A stretch of DNA of 64,000 nt from RHKX01 sp963784885 (GCA_963784885.1 CAWATA010000005.1:372001-436000); one strand, 5' to 3'; shown: positions 9,004 to 17,119, numbered from the stretch's first letter. Notes: generated from the sequence alone by a model not told the origin. Program-made: numbers and translations.

Positions 9004-9058
9004 CCCCGACGGCAGGCTCGGAATCAACTCCGCTCGATCCCCGGCCCGGCGGCCAGGT

Positions 9059-9940
9059 TCAGCCCTTCGTGGCGGGCTGCTCGTCGGCGGCCGCCTCGGT
9101 GGTGCTCTTCGCGGCCCGGTCCTCGTAGTCGGCGCGCTCCTGCTCGTCGACCTCGGCCAGAACCTTGTCGGCCTTCATGAACCGGGCGATCGCCTCGCGG
9201 CCGCTGCGCGGCACCAGGTTGAGGATCACCGAGATGCCCGCCGAGGACTTCGGCACCCAGACGTCGAAGCGGTTGGTCTCGATCGCCTCGACGATCGCCT
9301 CGGCGACCTCCTCCGGCTCGAGCTTCTTGACGCCGCGCGTATCGGTCAGGCCGCTGCCGAGCTCGGTGTTGACGACCGCCGGCATGACGCACGAGACCTC
9401 GATGCCCTTGTCGATGTTCTCGAGCCTGACCGCTTCGCTGAGACCGACGACCGCGTGCTTGGTCGCGCAGTAGGTGGCTCCGCCGGGGAGCCCGGCCTTG
9501 CCGGCCTGGCTGGCGATGTTGACGATGTGGCCGCTGCCGCGGGGCAGCATCCGCTCGAGCGCCAGCTTCGTACCGAAGATGACGCCGTGGAGGTTGATGT
9601 CGACCATGGTCTTCGCGGTCTCGTCGGTCTCCTCCACGAACGGGCCGACGGGCATGATCCCGGCGTTGTTGATCAGCACATCGATCGGCCCGAGCTCGTC
9701 GGCGGCTGCGTCGAGGAAGCGGGCGAACGATTCGCGGTCGGTGACGTCGAGCTCGAAGGCGACGCAGTTGCCGCCGAGCTCGGCGGCCGTCTGCTCCGCG
9801 AGATCGGGGTGGATGTCGCCGATCGCGACCCTGGCTCCGCGGCGGATCAGCGCCTGGGCGGTGCATCTGCCGATCCCACGGGCACCCCCCGTGATCGCTA
9901 CGACCTTCCCCGCTACCGACTTGACCTGCTTGCGCGCCAC
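9059..9940 (-). CDS. Short-chain dehydrogenase/reductase
   Basis: A 293-residue classical SDR. The N-terminal cofactor motif is TGGARGIG (TGxxxGxG), followed by NNAG and the catalytic YxxxK as YCATK after IVNIASQAG. GTG 9940 (VARKQVKSV) is preferred because GGAGAGGAG lies 7 nt upstream; an ATG at 9982 adds 14 residues but has no ribosome binding site. The C-terminal ~40 residues are charged (EVDEQERADYEDRAAKS), longer than the minimal SDR. The substrate is probably an alcohol or ketone and cannot be named. Confidence 0.92.
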   Translation of the reverse strand: MARKQVKSVAGKVVAITGGARGIGRCTAQALIRRGARVAIGDIHPDLAEQTAAELGGNCVAFELDVTDRESFARFLDAAADELGPIDVLINNAGIMPVGPFVEETDETAKTMVDINLHGVIFGTKLALERMLPRGSGHIVNIASQAGKAGLPGGATYCATKHAVVGLSEAVRLENIDKGIEVSCVMPAVVNTELGSGLTDTRGVKKLEPEEVAEAIVEAIETNRFDVWVPKSSAGISVILNLVPRSGREAIARFMKADKVLAEVDEQERADYEDRAAKSTTEAAADEQPATKG

Positions 9941-10006
9941 GATCGGGCTCCTCTCCAGTTGGAAGTTGTGTGGCTGAATCATCCCGCAACCGCGCGGTCG
10001 GCGCGG

Positions 10007-11152
10007 TCACGGACCGAGAAGGGCGACCGCCAGCGCGAGCGCCACCGCGGCGCGATCCTCGAGCGAGTCGACGAGCAGGTGCTCGGCCGGCGAATGGGCG
10101 GCGCCGCCGAGCGGCCCGAGACCGTCGATCGCAAGCGGCAGATGCGGCGCGAGGTTGCTCGCGTCGCTGGCGCCGCCGCGGGAGGCTCCGACGATCCGGC
10201 GGCCGAGCAGCGCCGATGCCCGCTCGAGCGGCTCGGCGGCGGCGGCGCCCATGTCCATCCCCGGCCACAACCGCAGCCGCTCGACGGCGAGTCCGACCCC
10301 GTCGAGGCTGCCGGCGATCGAATCGATGACCGGCACGAAGCTGGCCTCGTCGTCGGCGCGCATGTCGACCGAAAGCTCGCCGACCCCGGGCACGACGTTG
10401 ATCCCCTCGCCGGCGCTGATCATCGTCGGAACGACGCTGAGGGCGTCCGCTCCCCCCGGGTCGTGCCGGGCGGCGAGCGCGGTCGCCACCGAGGCGAGGG
10501 CGAGCAGTGCGTTGCGCCCGGCATCCGGCTGCGCGCCGGCGTGGGCGGCGATGCCCGAAGCCTCGACCCGGATCGCGGCGGCGGCCTTGCGGCGGACGAC
10601 CACGGCTTCGTCGCCGTCGGCGGTCCGCTCACCGCCCTCGAAGCAGAGACAGGCGTCGAACTCCGCGAAGCGCGGGCCGTGGGCGAACGGCTCGGTCCGG
10701 AACTCCTCGTCGTTGACGAGGAGCAGCGCGACCTCGGCGTACCGCTCCGGGAGCTCGATCAGCGCTCGCAGGACCCCGAGCGAGAGCGCGACGCCTCCCT
10801 TCATGTCGATCGTGCCCGAGCCGATCAGGCTGTCGCCGTCGCGGGTGGTCGCCCGGTGAGCCTCGTGGGCGACGACCGTGTCGAGGTGGCCGACGAGGAG
10901 CAACCGCCGCTCGCCGTCACCCGAGATCCGAGCGACCAAGTCGGGAGCGTGAGCCGGCGAGGAACACGGCACCCGTTCGACCCGGGCCGCCGACGGCAGC
11001 AGGGTGGTCACGAGGCCGACGATCTCCTCGGCGGCGCGGGCGTCGCCTGAGGGCGTCGAGACCGCGACGAGCCGCTCGACCTCGGGGAGCGCGCGGGCGG
11101 CGATCGACCTCGCCCAGCGCGTCCGCCACTCGCTGTCCTCCCGTGCAGACAT
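10007..11152 (-). CDS. M20-family metallopeptidase
   Basis: A 381-residue dinuclear zinc peptidase of the M20 (ArgE/DapE/carboxypeptidase G2) family. Metal ligands and catalytic residues appear in order: VGHLDTV (His and catalytic Asp), GTIDMKGG (bridging Asp), LLVNDEEF (Glu-Glu pair) and a C-terminal GGAAHSPAEH (His). The dimerisation domain lies between (about residues 185-295; AAHAGAQPDAGRNAL). No signal peptide, so a cytosolic exopeptidase or deacylase is likely. A TAGGTT box sits 11 nt before the ATG, leaving almost no leader. Divergent from the MBL gene. Exact substrate unknown. Confidence 0.92.
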   Translation of the reverse strand: MSAREDSEWRTRWARSIAARALPEVERLVAVSTPSGDARAAEEIVGLVTTLLPSAARVERVPCSSPAHAPDLVARISGDGERRLLLVGHLDTVVAHEAHRATTRDGDSLIGSGTIDMKGGVALSLGVLRALIELPERYAEVALLLVNDEEFRTEPFAHGPRFAEFDACLCFEGGERTADGDEAVVVRRKAAAAIRVEASGIAAHAGAQPDAGRNALLALASVATALAARHDPGGADALSVVPTMISAGEGINVVPGVGELSVDMRADDEASFVPVIDSIAGSLDGVGLAVERLRLWPGMDMGAAAAEPLERASALLGRRIVGASRGGASDASNLAPHLPLAIDGLGPLGGAAHSPAEHLLVDSLEDRAAVALALAVALLGP

Positions 11153-11238
11153 GACGGTGGCGCAACCTACAGGCGCTGATAGCTTGACCGCGGCCCGGAT
11201 CCGCCGGGCGCAAGCACGAAGCAGCTACGGAGGTCAGC

Positions 11239-12303
11239 TTGGCCGGAACGACCGTGGACAGGACGCCGCTCGGCGACATCGCCCTCTTCGACGGCGGGCT
11301 GACCGAGCTCGCCCCCGGAACCTGGGCCTGGCTGCAGCCGAACGGCGGGCTCGGGGAGTCGAACGCGGGACTCGTCGTCGGCGAGGGCGCGGCGCTGCTC
11401 GTCGACACCCTCTGGGACGAGCGGCTCACCGCCGAGATGCTCACGTCGTTCGTCCCGGTCTGCGAGCGCGGAGGGGCGCCGGTCACCGATCTCTTCAACA
11501 CTCACGGCGACGGCGACCACTGGTACGGCAACGGCCTGCTGGGCGCCGGCGTGGAGATCGTCGCGAGCGCGCCGGCGATCGAGCAGATGCGGGCCGAGCC
11601 CCCGTCGATGCTGACCCGCCTCGCTCCGGTCGGGACGGTCGCCGGCGTCGCCGGGCGAGTGCCGTTGCTTCCGGGAGCCGATCGGCTGCGCGGGCTCGGC
11701 GCCTTCAGCTCGATGTTGGGGCGCTACCAGTTCGGCGGCATCGATCCGCGGGTGCCCGAGCACTCGTTCACCGACACGAAGCTCCTCGACGTCGGCGGGC
11801 GCCGGGTCGAGCTCACGTTCGTCGGTCCGGCCCACACCGCCGGCGACGCGATCGCCTGGGTGCCCGACGCCCGCGTCGTCTTCGCCGGCGACATCGTCTT
11901 CAACGACGTAATGCCGATCATGTGGGCGGGCCCCGTCGGCAACTGGATCGCCGCCCTCGAGCGGATCGAGGCACTCGAGCCCGCGGCCGTCGTCGGGGGC
12001 CACGGGCCGGTCGCCGGGGTCGGCGCCCTGGCGTCGCTCCGCGAGTACTGGACCTGGCTGCGGGAGCAGGTCCTCGCCGCCGGCGACGACGTTGACGCCC
12101 TGGCGCTCTCCGAACGGCTGATCCGTTCGGGCGAGTTCGAGCCGTGGCGCGAGTGGCGCGGCGCCGAGCGGACGCTCGTCAACGTCGCGCGGATCGCGGC
12201 GACCGAGCGGGGTGGCTCGAGCGAGATCGGGACCGGCGAGCGGCTGAGGCTGATCGCATCGATGGGGGCCCTGGCCGAGCGGCTGCGGCGTCAGCCGGGC
12301 TAA
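11239..12303 (+). CDS. MBL-fold metallohydrolase
   Basis: A 354-residue metallo-beta-lactamase-fold protein. Its TTG start is supported by GGAGG 5 nt upstream. The metal-binding signature reads NTHGDGDHWYGN: the usual HxHxDH is HxDxDH, so the second His is an Asp. Later ligands are clear: VGPAHTAGDA (His), FAGDIVFND (Asp) and VGGHGPVAG (His). The fold is certain, but the altered first motif makes metal stoichiometry and reaction type uncertain; related proteins act as lactonases, glyoxalase-like hydrolases or cyclases. It converges with the P450 gene. Confidence 0.9.
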   Translation: MAGTTVDRTPLGDIALFDGGLTELAPGTWAWLQPNGGLGESNAGLVVGEGAALLVDTLWDERLTAEMLTSFVPVCERGGAPVTDLFNTHGDGDHWYGNGLLGAGVEIVASAPAIEQMRAEPPSMLTRLAPVGTVAGVAGRVPLLPGADRLRGLGAFSSMLGRYQFGGIDPRVPEHSFTDTKLLDVGGRRVELTFVGPAHTAGDAIAWVPDARVVFAGDIVFNDVMPIMWAGPVGNWIAALERIEALEPAAVVGGHGPVAGVGALASLREYWTWLREQVLAAGDDVDALALSERLIRSGEFEPWREWRGAERTLVNVARIAATERGGSSEIGTGERLRLIASMGALAERLRRQPG

Positions 12304-12354
12304 CAGGCTGACTGGGCCCACGGCCTTGCCGCCGTACCCGCCGGCCTCCCGCGT

Positions 12355-13719
12355 TTACGCAGTTCGGCCGCTTGCCACGGTCCGGTCCCCTGCCCCGGCC
12401 TCTGCCCGATCCGGTCGCTCACTCAGCACCGCCTGGGCCCCCTTGTCAGGGACGACGGTGATGCTGCGGCGGCGGTGCGCCTCAAGGGCCCCGTCGCCGC
12501 CGGCGCGGACCTCCATCCGCGACAGGACGGCACGGAGGACGATGTCCATCTCCAGCAGCGCGAAGCTCGCGCCGACGCAGCGTCGCCGGCCACCGCCGAA
12601 CGGGATCCAGGTGTAGGTGCCGGGCTCGTTCTCGAGGAAGCGCTCGGGCCGGAACGCGTAGGGGTCGGGGTAGATCTCGGGGTCGTGATGGACGAGGTAG
12701 ATGTTCGGCACCACGTGGCAGCCAGGGCCGAAGGTGTGCCCGCCGATATCGATCTCGCTCATCACCCGGCGCGGCCCGGCGATCGTCAGGACGGGCCGGC
12801 GGCGCAGGGTCTCGCGGATCGTCGCCGTCACGTACTCCACACCGCCCGAATCGACCTCGGCGACCAGCCGGGAGAGGGCGGCGGGATTGCGCACGAGCCG
12901 CTCGAACGCCCAGGAGAGCTCCGTCGCGGTGGTCTCGTGGCCGGCGACGAGCAGCGTCATCAGCTCGTCCCGCAGCTCCTCGTCGGACATCGGCGAGCCG
13001 TCCTCGTGGTGCGCCTGCAGGAGCATCGACAGGACGTCGTCGCGGTCCTCGCCGGCGGCGCGACGCTCGTCCACGAGCGCCTGGATCTCGGCATCGGTCT
13101 CGGCCCGGACCTGCTGGAAGTCCGCCAGCGCCGGATGGAGGCGGCCGAGGCGGTAGGCCTGCGGAATCAGGGCGATCGGGCTCATCCCGAACTTGAGCAT
13201 CCGGCCGAGCAGGAAGCGGAGCCGTTCGAGCCGCTCGCCCTGCTCGAGCCCGAACACGGCGCGAAGGATTACCTCCATGGTCAACCCCTGCATGTAAGGG
13301 TGGAGCCGGACCGGGGATCCGGTGGTCCAGCGGTCGACCTCGGCTTCCGCGACCTCGGTGACGAGGCCGCTCAGGGCCTCCATCTTCTCGCCATGGAAGG
13401 CGGGGAGCATCAGCTTGCGCTGGGTCATGTGGCGCTCCTCGTCGAGGAGGAGGATCGAGTTCGGCCCGACGACGGGCATCAGAATCGCCGCGCCCTCGCC
13501 GGGATGGAGAACCTCCGGCGGCGCGGTGAAGATCGCCTTCACGTCCTCGCGACGGGACATCATCACGAACGGATCGATGCCGAGCAGCCGCAGCGTGAAG
13601 GTCTTGCCGTACCTCGCCCGGCAGCGCTCGAGGTAGGGAATCGGGCGCTTCTGCCAGCCCAGAGACTGCCACGCCCGTGGCGCTCGTGGCCCCTCCGGCA
13701 AGCTCGGTGCCGCTCCCAT
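12355..13719 (-). CDS. Cytochrome P450
   Basis: A 454-residue soluble bacterial P450. The I-helix is AGHETTATELS (oxygen activation), the K-helix ExxR is ETLR, and the haem-ligand loop is PFGGGRRRCVGAS with Cys about residue 381. The usual start would be ATG 13767, but a perfect 22-bp palindrome and a TACCCT -10 box lie inside that extension. ATG 13719 (MGAAPSLPEG) sits exactly 6 nt after the -10, so I take it as a leaderless start. The E-x-x-R and Cys motifs are intact, so it should be a functional monooxygenase needing separate redox partners; none is nearby. Substrate unknown. Confidence 0.95.
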   Translation of the reverse strand: MGAAPSLPEGPRAPRAWQSLGWQKRPIPYLERCRARYGKTFTLRLLGIDPFVMMSRREDVKAIFTAPPEVLHPGEGAAILMPVVGPNSILLLDEERHMTQRKLMLPAFHGEKMEALSGLVTEVAEAEVDRWTTGSPVRLHPYMQGLTMEVILRAVFGLEQGERLERLRFLLGRMLKFGMSPIALIPQAYRLGRLHPALADFQQVRAETDAEIQALVDERRAAGEDRDDVLSMLLQAHHEDGSPMSDEELRDELMTLLVAGHETTATELSWAFERLVRNPAALSRLVAEVDSGGVEYVTATIRETLRRRPVLTIAGPRRVMSEIDIGGHTFGPGCHVVPNIYLVHHDPEIYPDPYAFRPERFLENEPGTYTWIPFGGGRRRCVGASFALLEMDIVLRAVLSRMEVRAGGDGALEAHRRRSITVVPDKGAQAVLSERPDRAEAGAGDRTVASGRTA

Positions 13720-13725
13720 GACATC

Positions 13726-13731
13726 AGGGTA
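13726..13731 (-). promoter_or_regulatory. -10 box of the P450 gene, leaderless type
   Basis: TACCCT on the minus strand, 6 nt before ATG 13719. The palindrome at 13735-13756 starts 3 bp upstream, in the position where a bound repressor would block polymerase. Confidence 0.6.
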
Positions 13732-13734
13732 CCC

Positions 13735-13756
13735 GCACTGGCTGACCAGCCAGTGC
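13735..13756. promoter_or_regulatory. Perfect palindrome, probable repressor operator
   Basis: Two exact 10-bp arms, GCACTGGCTG and CAGCCAGTGC, separated by AC. It lies between the divergent P450 and VOC genes, overlapping the -35 zone of the P450 promoter and just upstream of the VOC promoter. Long, compact palindromes with this spacing are typical operators of TetR-family dimers. No regulator gene lies beside it, so the protein that binds it is unknown. Confidence 0.65.
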
Positions 13757-13781
13757 GACCTCGTCACACTGGCGTCACGGA

Positions 13782-13787
13782 TAGGCT
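13782..13787 (+). promoter_or_regulatory. -10 box of the VOC gene, leaderless type
   Basis: TAGGCT followed by 6 nt and then the GTG start 13794; no ribosome binding site fits between them. Confidence 0.65.
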
Positions 13788-13793
13788 CGGTCC

Positions 13794-14165
13794 GTGCGCC
13801 TGAACCACGTCACGCTTCCCTCCCGCGACGTGGAGCGGACCGCGGGCTTCTATCGCCGGCTCGGCCTGACGCAGATCGTCGCGAGCTATCCGGACTACGC
13901 GCGGTTCGTCTCCCCCGACGGCGACGTGACCCTGTCGCTGCACCGCGACGAGCTGGCGTCTCCGGGAGCGAGCATCCACTTCGAGGTGGCCGATGTCGAC
14001 GCGGCCGTCACCCGTCTCCGTGAAGCGGGGTTCGAGATCGAGACGGAGCCCGTGGATCAGCCGTACCTCTGGCGAGAGTCGACGCTGCTCGATCCCGACG
14101 GCAACCGGGTCTTCGTCTACCACGCCGGCGAGATGCGCCTCGACCCGCCGTGGCGCCTCGTCTGA
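13794..14165 (+). CDS. VOC-family (glyoxalase/dioxygenase-like) protein
   Basis: A 123-residue single VOC module starting at GTG 13794 (VRLNHVTLPSRDVERTAGFY). The first His of the metal site is in LNHVTLP. Other characteristic strands are SIHFEVADVDAAVTRL and a C-terminal LLDPDGNRVFVYH, where Asp-Pro-Asp-Gly-Asn is the standard VOC signature. Family members bind divalent metal and act as glyoxalases, dioxygenases, fosfomycin-type resistance proteins or binding proteins. Here it is divergent from a P450 and shares an operator-like palindrome with it, suggesting a joint role in metabolism of one small molecule (inference). Confidence 0.88.
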   Translation: MRLNHVTLPSRDVERTAGFYRRLGLTQIVASYPDYARFVSPDGDVTLSLHRDELASPGASIHFEVADVDAAVTRLREAGFEIETEPVDQPYLWRESTLLDPDGNRVFVYHAGEMRLDPPWRLV

Positions 14166-14212
14166 GGCGAGATCTCGGCGAGTGGCGAGATCCGCCGCCG
14201 GCCGACGGAAAT

Positions 14213-14236
14213 CCGCCGGGCCGGCTGGGCCGGCGG
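14213..14236. terminator. GC-rich hairpin between convergent genes
   Basis: Arms CCGCCGG and CCGGCGG with a 10-nt loop lie between the ends of the two convergent VOC genes. There is no T-run, as is common in very GC-rich genomes, so activity is uncertain. Confidence 0.4.
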
Positions 14237-14242
14237 CGCGAT

Positions 14243-14671
14243 TCAGCCCTGGTAGGGGTCCCGCTCGATCAGCTCGATCCGGTAGCCATCGGGATCGCGC
14301 ACGAAGCAGAGGCGGGAGCCGCCCTCGCGGACCGTGTAGGGCGGCCGCTCCGGCTCGATCCCGAGCTCGGCGAGGCGGGCGAGCGTCCCGTCCATGTCCT
14401 CGACGGTGATCGCGATGTGGCCGTAGCCGGTCCCGATCTCGTAGGGCTCGGTGACGTCGTGGTTGTGGGTCAACTCGAGCCGGGCGCCGTCGCCCGGTAG
14501 GCCCATGAAGATGTTCGTTGCGTCGTCGCCGATCGGCATCCGGTGGAGGACCTCGAAGCCGAGCTTCTCGTAGAAGTCGACGGACGCGTCCGGATCGAGG
14601 ATCCGGTAGCAGGTGTGGATCAACTCGCTGATGACTGGAGCGTATCGCCGACGCCCCGCCCCCACGGACAC
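14243..14671 (-). CDS. Lactoylglutathione lyase-like VOC protein
   Basis: A VOC protein whose core is LIHTCYRILDPDASVDFYEKLGF, with later HNHDVTEPYEIGTGYGHIA, TVEDMDGTLARL and FVRDPDGYRIELIE. These match glyoxalase I-like proteins, with the Glu of YRIELIE as a metal ligand. The open frame starts at GTG 14671, but homology appears to begin about residue 13-17. A TACGCT box at 14639-14644 lies inside the frame, 6 nt before an ATC (14632), with a TTG at 14623, so the true start is probably within 14621-14632. Catalytic substrate is uncertain because glutathione is not usual in actinobacteria. Confidence 0.85.
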   Translation of the reverse strand: MSVGAGRRRYAPVISELIHTCYRILDPDASVDFYEKLGFEVLHRMPIGDDATNIFMGLPGDGARLELTHNHDVTEPYEIGTGYGHIAITVEDMDGTLARLAELGIEPERPPYTVREGGSRLCFVRDPDGYRIELIERDPYQG

Positions 14672-14682
14672 CGTGGGCTGTT

Positions 14683-14705
14683 TCGGCGACGCATCGCGTC
14701 GCCGA
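14683..14705 (-). terminator. Hairpin after the NlpC/P60 gene
   Basis: Perfect 10-bp arms TCGGCGACGC and GCGTCGCCGA with a 3-nt loop, 37 nt past the stop of the NlpC/P60 gene. There is no U-tract on the minus strand. Confidence 0.45.
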
Positions 14706-14742
14706 TCCGGCCCAGGGGTGTGGGGGTCGCGGCGCCCGTGGC

Positions 14743-16005
14743 CTAGAAGCCGGCGGGGTGGGTCGCGGTGAAGCTCTGCGACTGCTCCCAGGAGCTCGAG
14801 TAGTCGGCCCAGCTCGGGCCGTCGCCGCCGGAGTCGGAGGTGTCCCAGCGGAGCCCGGCGATCACCGCGTAGGCGTGGCCGGAGTTCGCGTAGACCGTGA
14901 TCCAGTTGCCGACGCCGGGCTCGCCCCAGCTCATGAAGCCGGTCGAGTCGAGCGGGCTGTCGAGGAAGCCGCCGCCGTGGAGGGCGTAGCTGACCGCGCC
15001 CGAGCAGTCGTAGCCGGACGCCTCGAAGCTGCCGTGGCCGCCGCCCCAGAGGTAGGGCTTGTCGCGGATCGCGTTCGCGGCCGCGATCACGTCCTTGACC
15101 TGCTGGGGAGCGTCGGCGGGCGCGGTCGCGCTGCCGTCGGGGTTGAGCGTCGCGGTGCTTCCGTTCGGGGCCGGGGCGCTCGGCGCCGGGGCGGCGACCG
15201 ACGTGTCCTCGGAGGCCGCCGCGGCGGCTGCGGCCTGGCGGCGCTGGGCGCTGGCGATGCCGGACTCCAGGTCGCCCTCGCGGGCGGTCAGCTGCTGGAG
15301 CGTCTCGCGGCGGGCGGCGCGGGCGGCGTAGAGCTGCTGCTCCTGTGACTCGAGCGCGGCCCGCTGGTCGGCGAGCTCCTGATGGCGGACGGCCAGGTCG
15401 TCGCGGGCGGCGGCGATCCGGTCCTTCGTGTCGGCGAGCCGGGCGACGGTCGCCTCGACCTCGTCGCGCAGGTCCCTGACCCGGCTGACGGTGTCCTCCT
15501 GGTACTGGTGGAGGCGGTCGAGGTAGGTGGCGTCGATCGACGCGTCCTCCCAGCTCGAGGACTCGATCAGCAGCTTGATCATGTCCGGGTCGTCGGACTT
15601 GTAGACGCCGACGAGGATCCCGGAGAGCTCCTTCAGTGCGGCGCGGAGGTTCTCGCGAACCTTCGCGAGGTGTTCGCGGCCGGAGTCGAGCTCGTCCTGG
15701 GCGGTGGCGAGCTCCTGCTCCTTGGCCCGCAGATCGGCTGCGGCGGACTCCTCGGCCTGCCTGGCCGCGGAGACCTGGCCGATCAGCGCGTTGATCTCCT
15801 GGTTGCTGTCGGCGAGCCGCTGGGAGATCGCGCTCTGCTGGTCGCGAACGTCGGCGAGCGCTGCCTGCTGCTCGGCGATCGTCGCGCCGGCGGGCGCCGG
15901 GCGCACCATGACGACCGCCGCGCAGACGGCGATCAGAAGGAGCGCGGCGGCTGCGATCAGGCGGGCAGGAGCCGCGGCCCTGGTGTCGAAGAGGTTCGGT
16001 CGCAT
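14743..16005 (-). CDS. Secreted coiled-coil NlpC/P60 peptidoglycan hydrolase
   Basis: A 420-residue exported protein. A Sec signal/anchor (ARLIAAAALLLIAVCAAVVM, about residues 14-33) precedes a long coiled coil (about 45-270, rich in Q/A/E/R). An Ala/Pro/Ser linker follows, then a C-terminal NlpC/P60 domain with catalytic Cys in GYDCSGAV and His in NSGHAYAV. This is the RipA/PcsB-like architecture in which the coiled coil restrains the peptidase; such hydrolases are typically activated through FtsEX, which is encoded at 48-50 kb. ATG 16005 is chosen because a TTG at 16074 lies within a good -35 box. Confidence 0.93.
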   Translation of the reverse strand: MRPNLFDTRAAAPARLIAAAALLLIAVCAAVVMVRPAPAGATIAEQQAALADVRDQQSAISQRLADSNQEINALIGQVSAARQAEESAAADLRAKEQELATAQDELDSGREHLAKVRENLRAALKELSGILVGVYKSDDPDMIKLLIESSSWEDASIDATYLDRLHQYQEDTVSRVRDLRDEVEATVARLADTKDRIAAARDDLAVRHQELADQRAALESQEQQLYAARAARRETLQQLTAREGDLESGIASAQRRQAAAAAAASEDTSVAAPAPSAPAPNGSTATLNPDGSATAPADAPQQVKDVIAAANAIRDKPYLWGGGHGSFEASGYDCSGAVSYALHGGGFLDSPLDSTGFMSWGEPGVGNWITVYANSGHAYAVIAGLRWDTSDSGGDGPSWADYSSSWEQSQSFTATHPAGF

Positions 16006-16046
16006 CGGTGTCGCCGAGGGGGTCGAAACCCCACTCGGGACGCGGC

Positions 16047-16074
16047 AGGCTAGACGGAGGTGCCGTCTTTGCAA
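16047..16074 (-). promoter_or_regulatory. Promoter of the NlpC/P60 gene
   Basis: On the minus strand, TTGCAA (16074-16069) and TAGCCT (16052-16047) are separated by 16 nt. The predicted transcript has a leader of roughly 35 nt before ATG 16005. Confidence 0.6.
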
Positions 16075-16129
16075 GCGCTCGCTAACAGAGTTGCAACGGA
16101 TCTTGCGGGCGCCGGAAAGCGGTACCGGG

Positions 16130-16149
16130 GCCCTGTTTGCAGGGCTTTT
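16130..16149 (+). terminator. Intrinsic terminator-like hairpin without an assigned gene
   Basis: GCCCTG, loop TTTG, CAGGGC, then TTTT, reading on the plus strand. Both flanking genes are on the minus strand, where the hairpin would have no U-tract. Either it is fortuitous or it ends an unannotated plus-strand transcript starting in 16006-16129. Confidence 0.45.
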
Positions 16150-16187
16150 CTCATTCTCGACGCCCCGGTGAGCGTTCCGTTAGCGCC

Positions 16188-17117
16188 CTAACCGGGTGCT
16201 CGCAGGCGGGCGATCGGGCCGAGCTCCCCGGCGAGATGGAGCGCCGGGGACTCGGACTGGGGCCCGCGCACCGCGAACGCCGTCCGATCGCCGCGCTGCT
16301 CGGCGGCGAAGCGGACGCGGCCCGGCAGCGGGACGGCTCGCCGGAACGTGACCGCGACGTCGAAGGCCTCGGGCGCCCGCCCCTCGAGCTGCGCGAGCGA
16401 GCGGGCCATCGTCCACATCCCGTGGGCAATCGGCTGCGGGAAGCCGAAGGCGCGGGCGGTCAGCGGGTGGATGTGGATCGGGTTGCGGTCGCCGGAAACT
16501 CCGGCGTAGCGGCGGCCGAGATCGCCGCGAAGGCGCCACTCCGCCGAGGCCGGGACGTCGTCGCGGGGAGGGGCCGGCCCCTCCCCCGCGGTCGCCGCCG
16601 GGTCGCCGCCGCCACGGTGCAGGATCGTCCCGCTCTCCTCCCAGACGAGCTCCCCGCCTGAACGGGCGGCGATGAGGAGGGAGAAGGCCGTGCCCTTCGG
16701 GTGCGGCCGCAAGTCCTCGGCGCGGATCTCGAAGTCGAGTCGTTCGCCGATCCCGATCGGCCGGTGCTGGGTGATCTGGTCGTCGAGATGGACGAGGCCG
16801 AGCAGCGGAAAGGGAAAGGAGCCGGACGCCATCAACTCCATCTGCAGCGGGAACGAGAGGACGTGGGGCCAGGTGGCGGGCAGCTGGTTGCGCAGGGTCA
16901 GCCCGCAGACCCGGCAGTAGTCGGCGAGCGCCCGCGGGTCGGTCGCCACCGCCGCCGCACCGATGCCCTCGTCCGGCAGCGCGTCGGCGCGGCGGTCGCC
17001 CGGTAGAAGCGGCAGGCGTCCGAGCAACGCCGCGCCGGGTACGGCGCCGATGCCCACGCGCGCGTACAGCGACAGCAGGGACGGCATGCCGTCGAGCATC
17101 CGGACCTCGCCGGCCAT
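16188..17117 (-). CDS. MaoC-family enoyl-CoA hydratase
   Basis: A 309-residue double-hotdog protein. The C-terminal half has the hydratase-2 motif, with Asp and His in SGDRNPIHIHPLTARAFGF followed by IAHGMWTMA. The N-terminal half looks like a degenerate hotdog (FPLQMELMASGSFPFPLLG). MaoC/R-hydratases convert 2-enoyl-CoA to (R)-3-hydroxyacyl-CoA. Its start ATG 17117 lies 2 nt after the stop of the reductase gene, whose product would oxidise or reduce the 3-hydroxyacyl product. It is the last gene of the five-gene acyl-CoA operon. Confidence 0.92.
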   Translation of the reverse strand: MAGEVRMLDGMPSLLSLYARVGIGAVPGAALLGRLPLLPGDRRADALPDEGIGAAAVATDPRALADYCRVCGLTLRNQLPATWPHVLSFPLQMELMASGSFPFPLLGLVHLDDQITQHRPIGIGERLDFEIRAEDLRPHPKGTAFSLLIAARSGGELVWEESGTILHRGGGDPAATAGEGPAPPRDDVPASAEWRLRGDLGRRYAGVSGDRNPIHIHPLTARAFGFPQPIAHGMWTMARSLAQLEGRAPEAFDVAVTFRRAVPLPGRVRFAAEQRGDRTAFAVRGPQSESPALHLAGELGPIARLRAPG

Positions 17118-17119
17118 GC

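Noticed and set aside
13720..13767. ATG 13767 as the P450 start
   Set aside because: The extension contains the operator-like palindrome and the -10 box; ATG 13719 is 6 nt after that box.
16006..16074. TTG 16074 start of the NlpC/P60 gene
   Set aside because: This TTG is the -35 box (TTGCAA) of a good promoter; the signal peptide fits ATG 16005.
16006..16190. c-di-AMP (ydaO) riboswitch before the NlpC/P60 gene
   Set aside because: Plausible by context, but none of the conserved GGGG(T)GAA or CCG blocks are present on the minus strand, and a normal -35/-10 promoter lies at 16047-16074.
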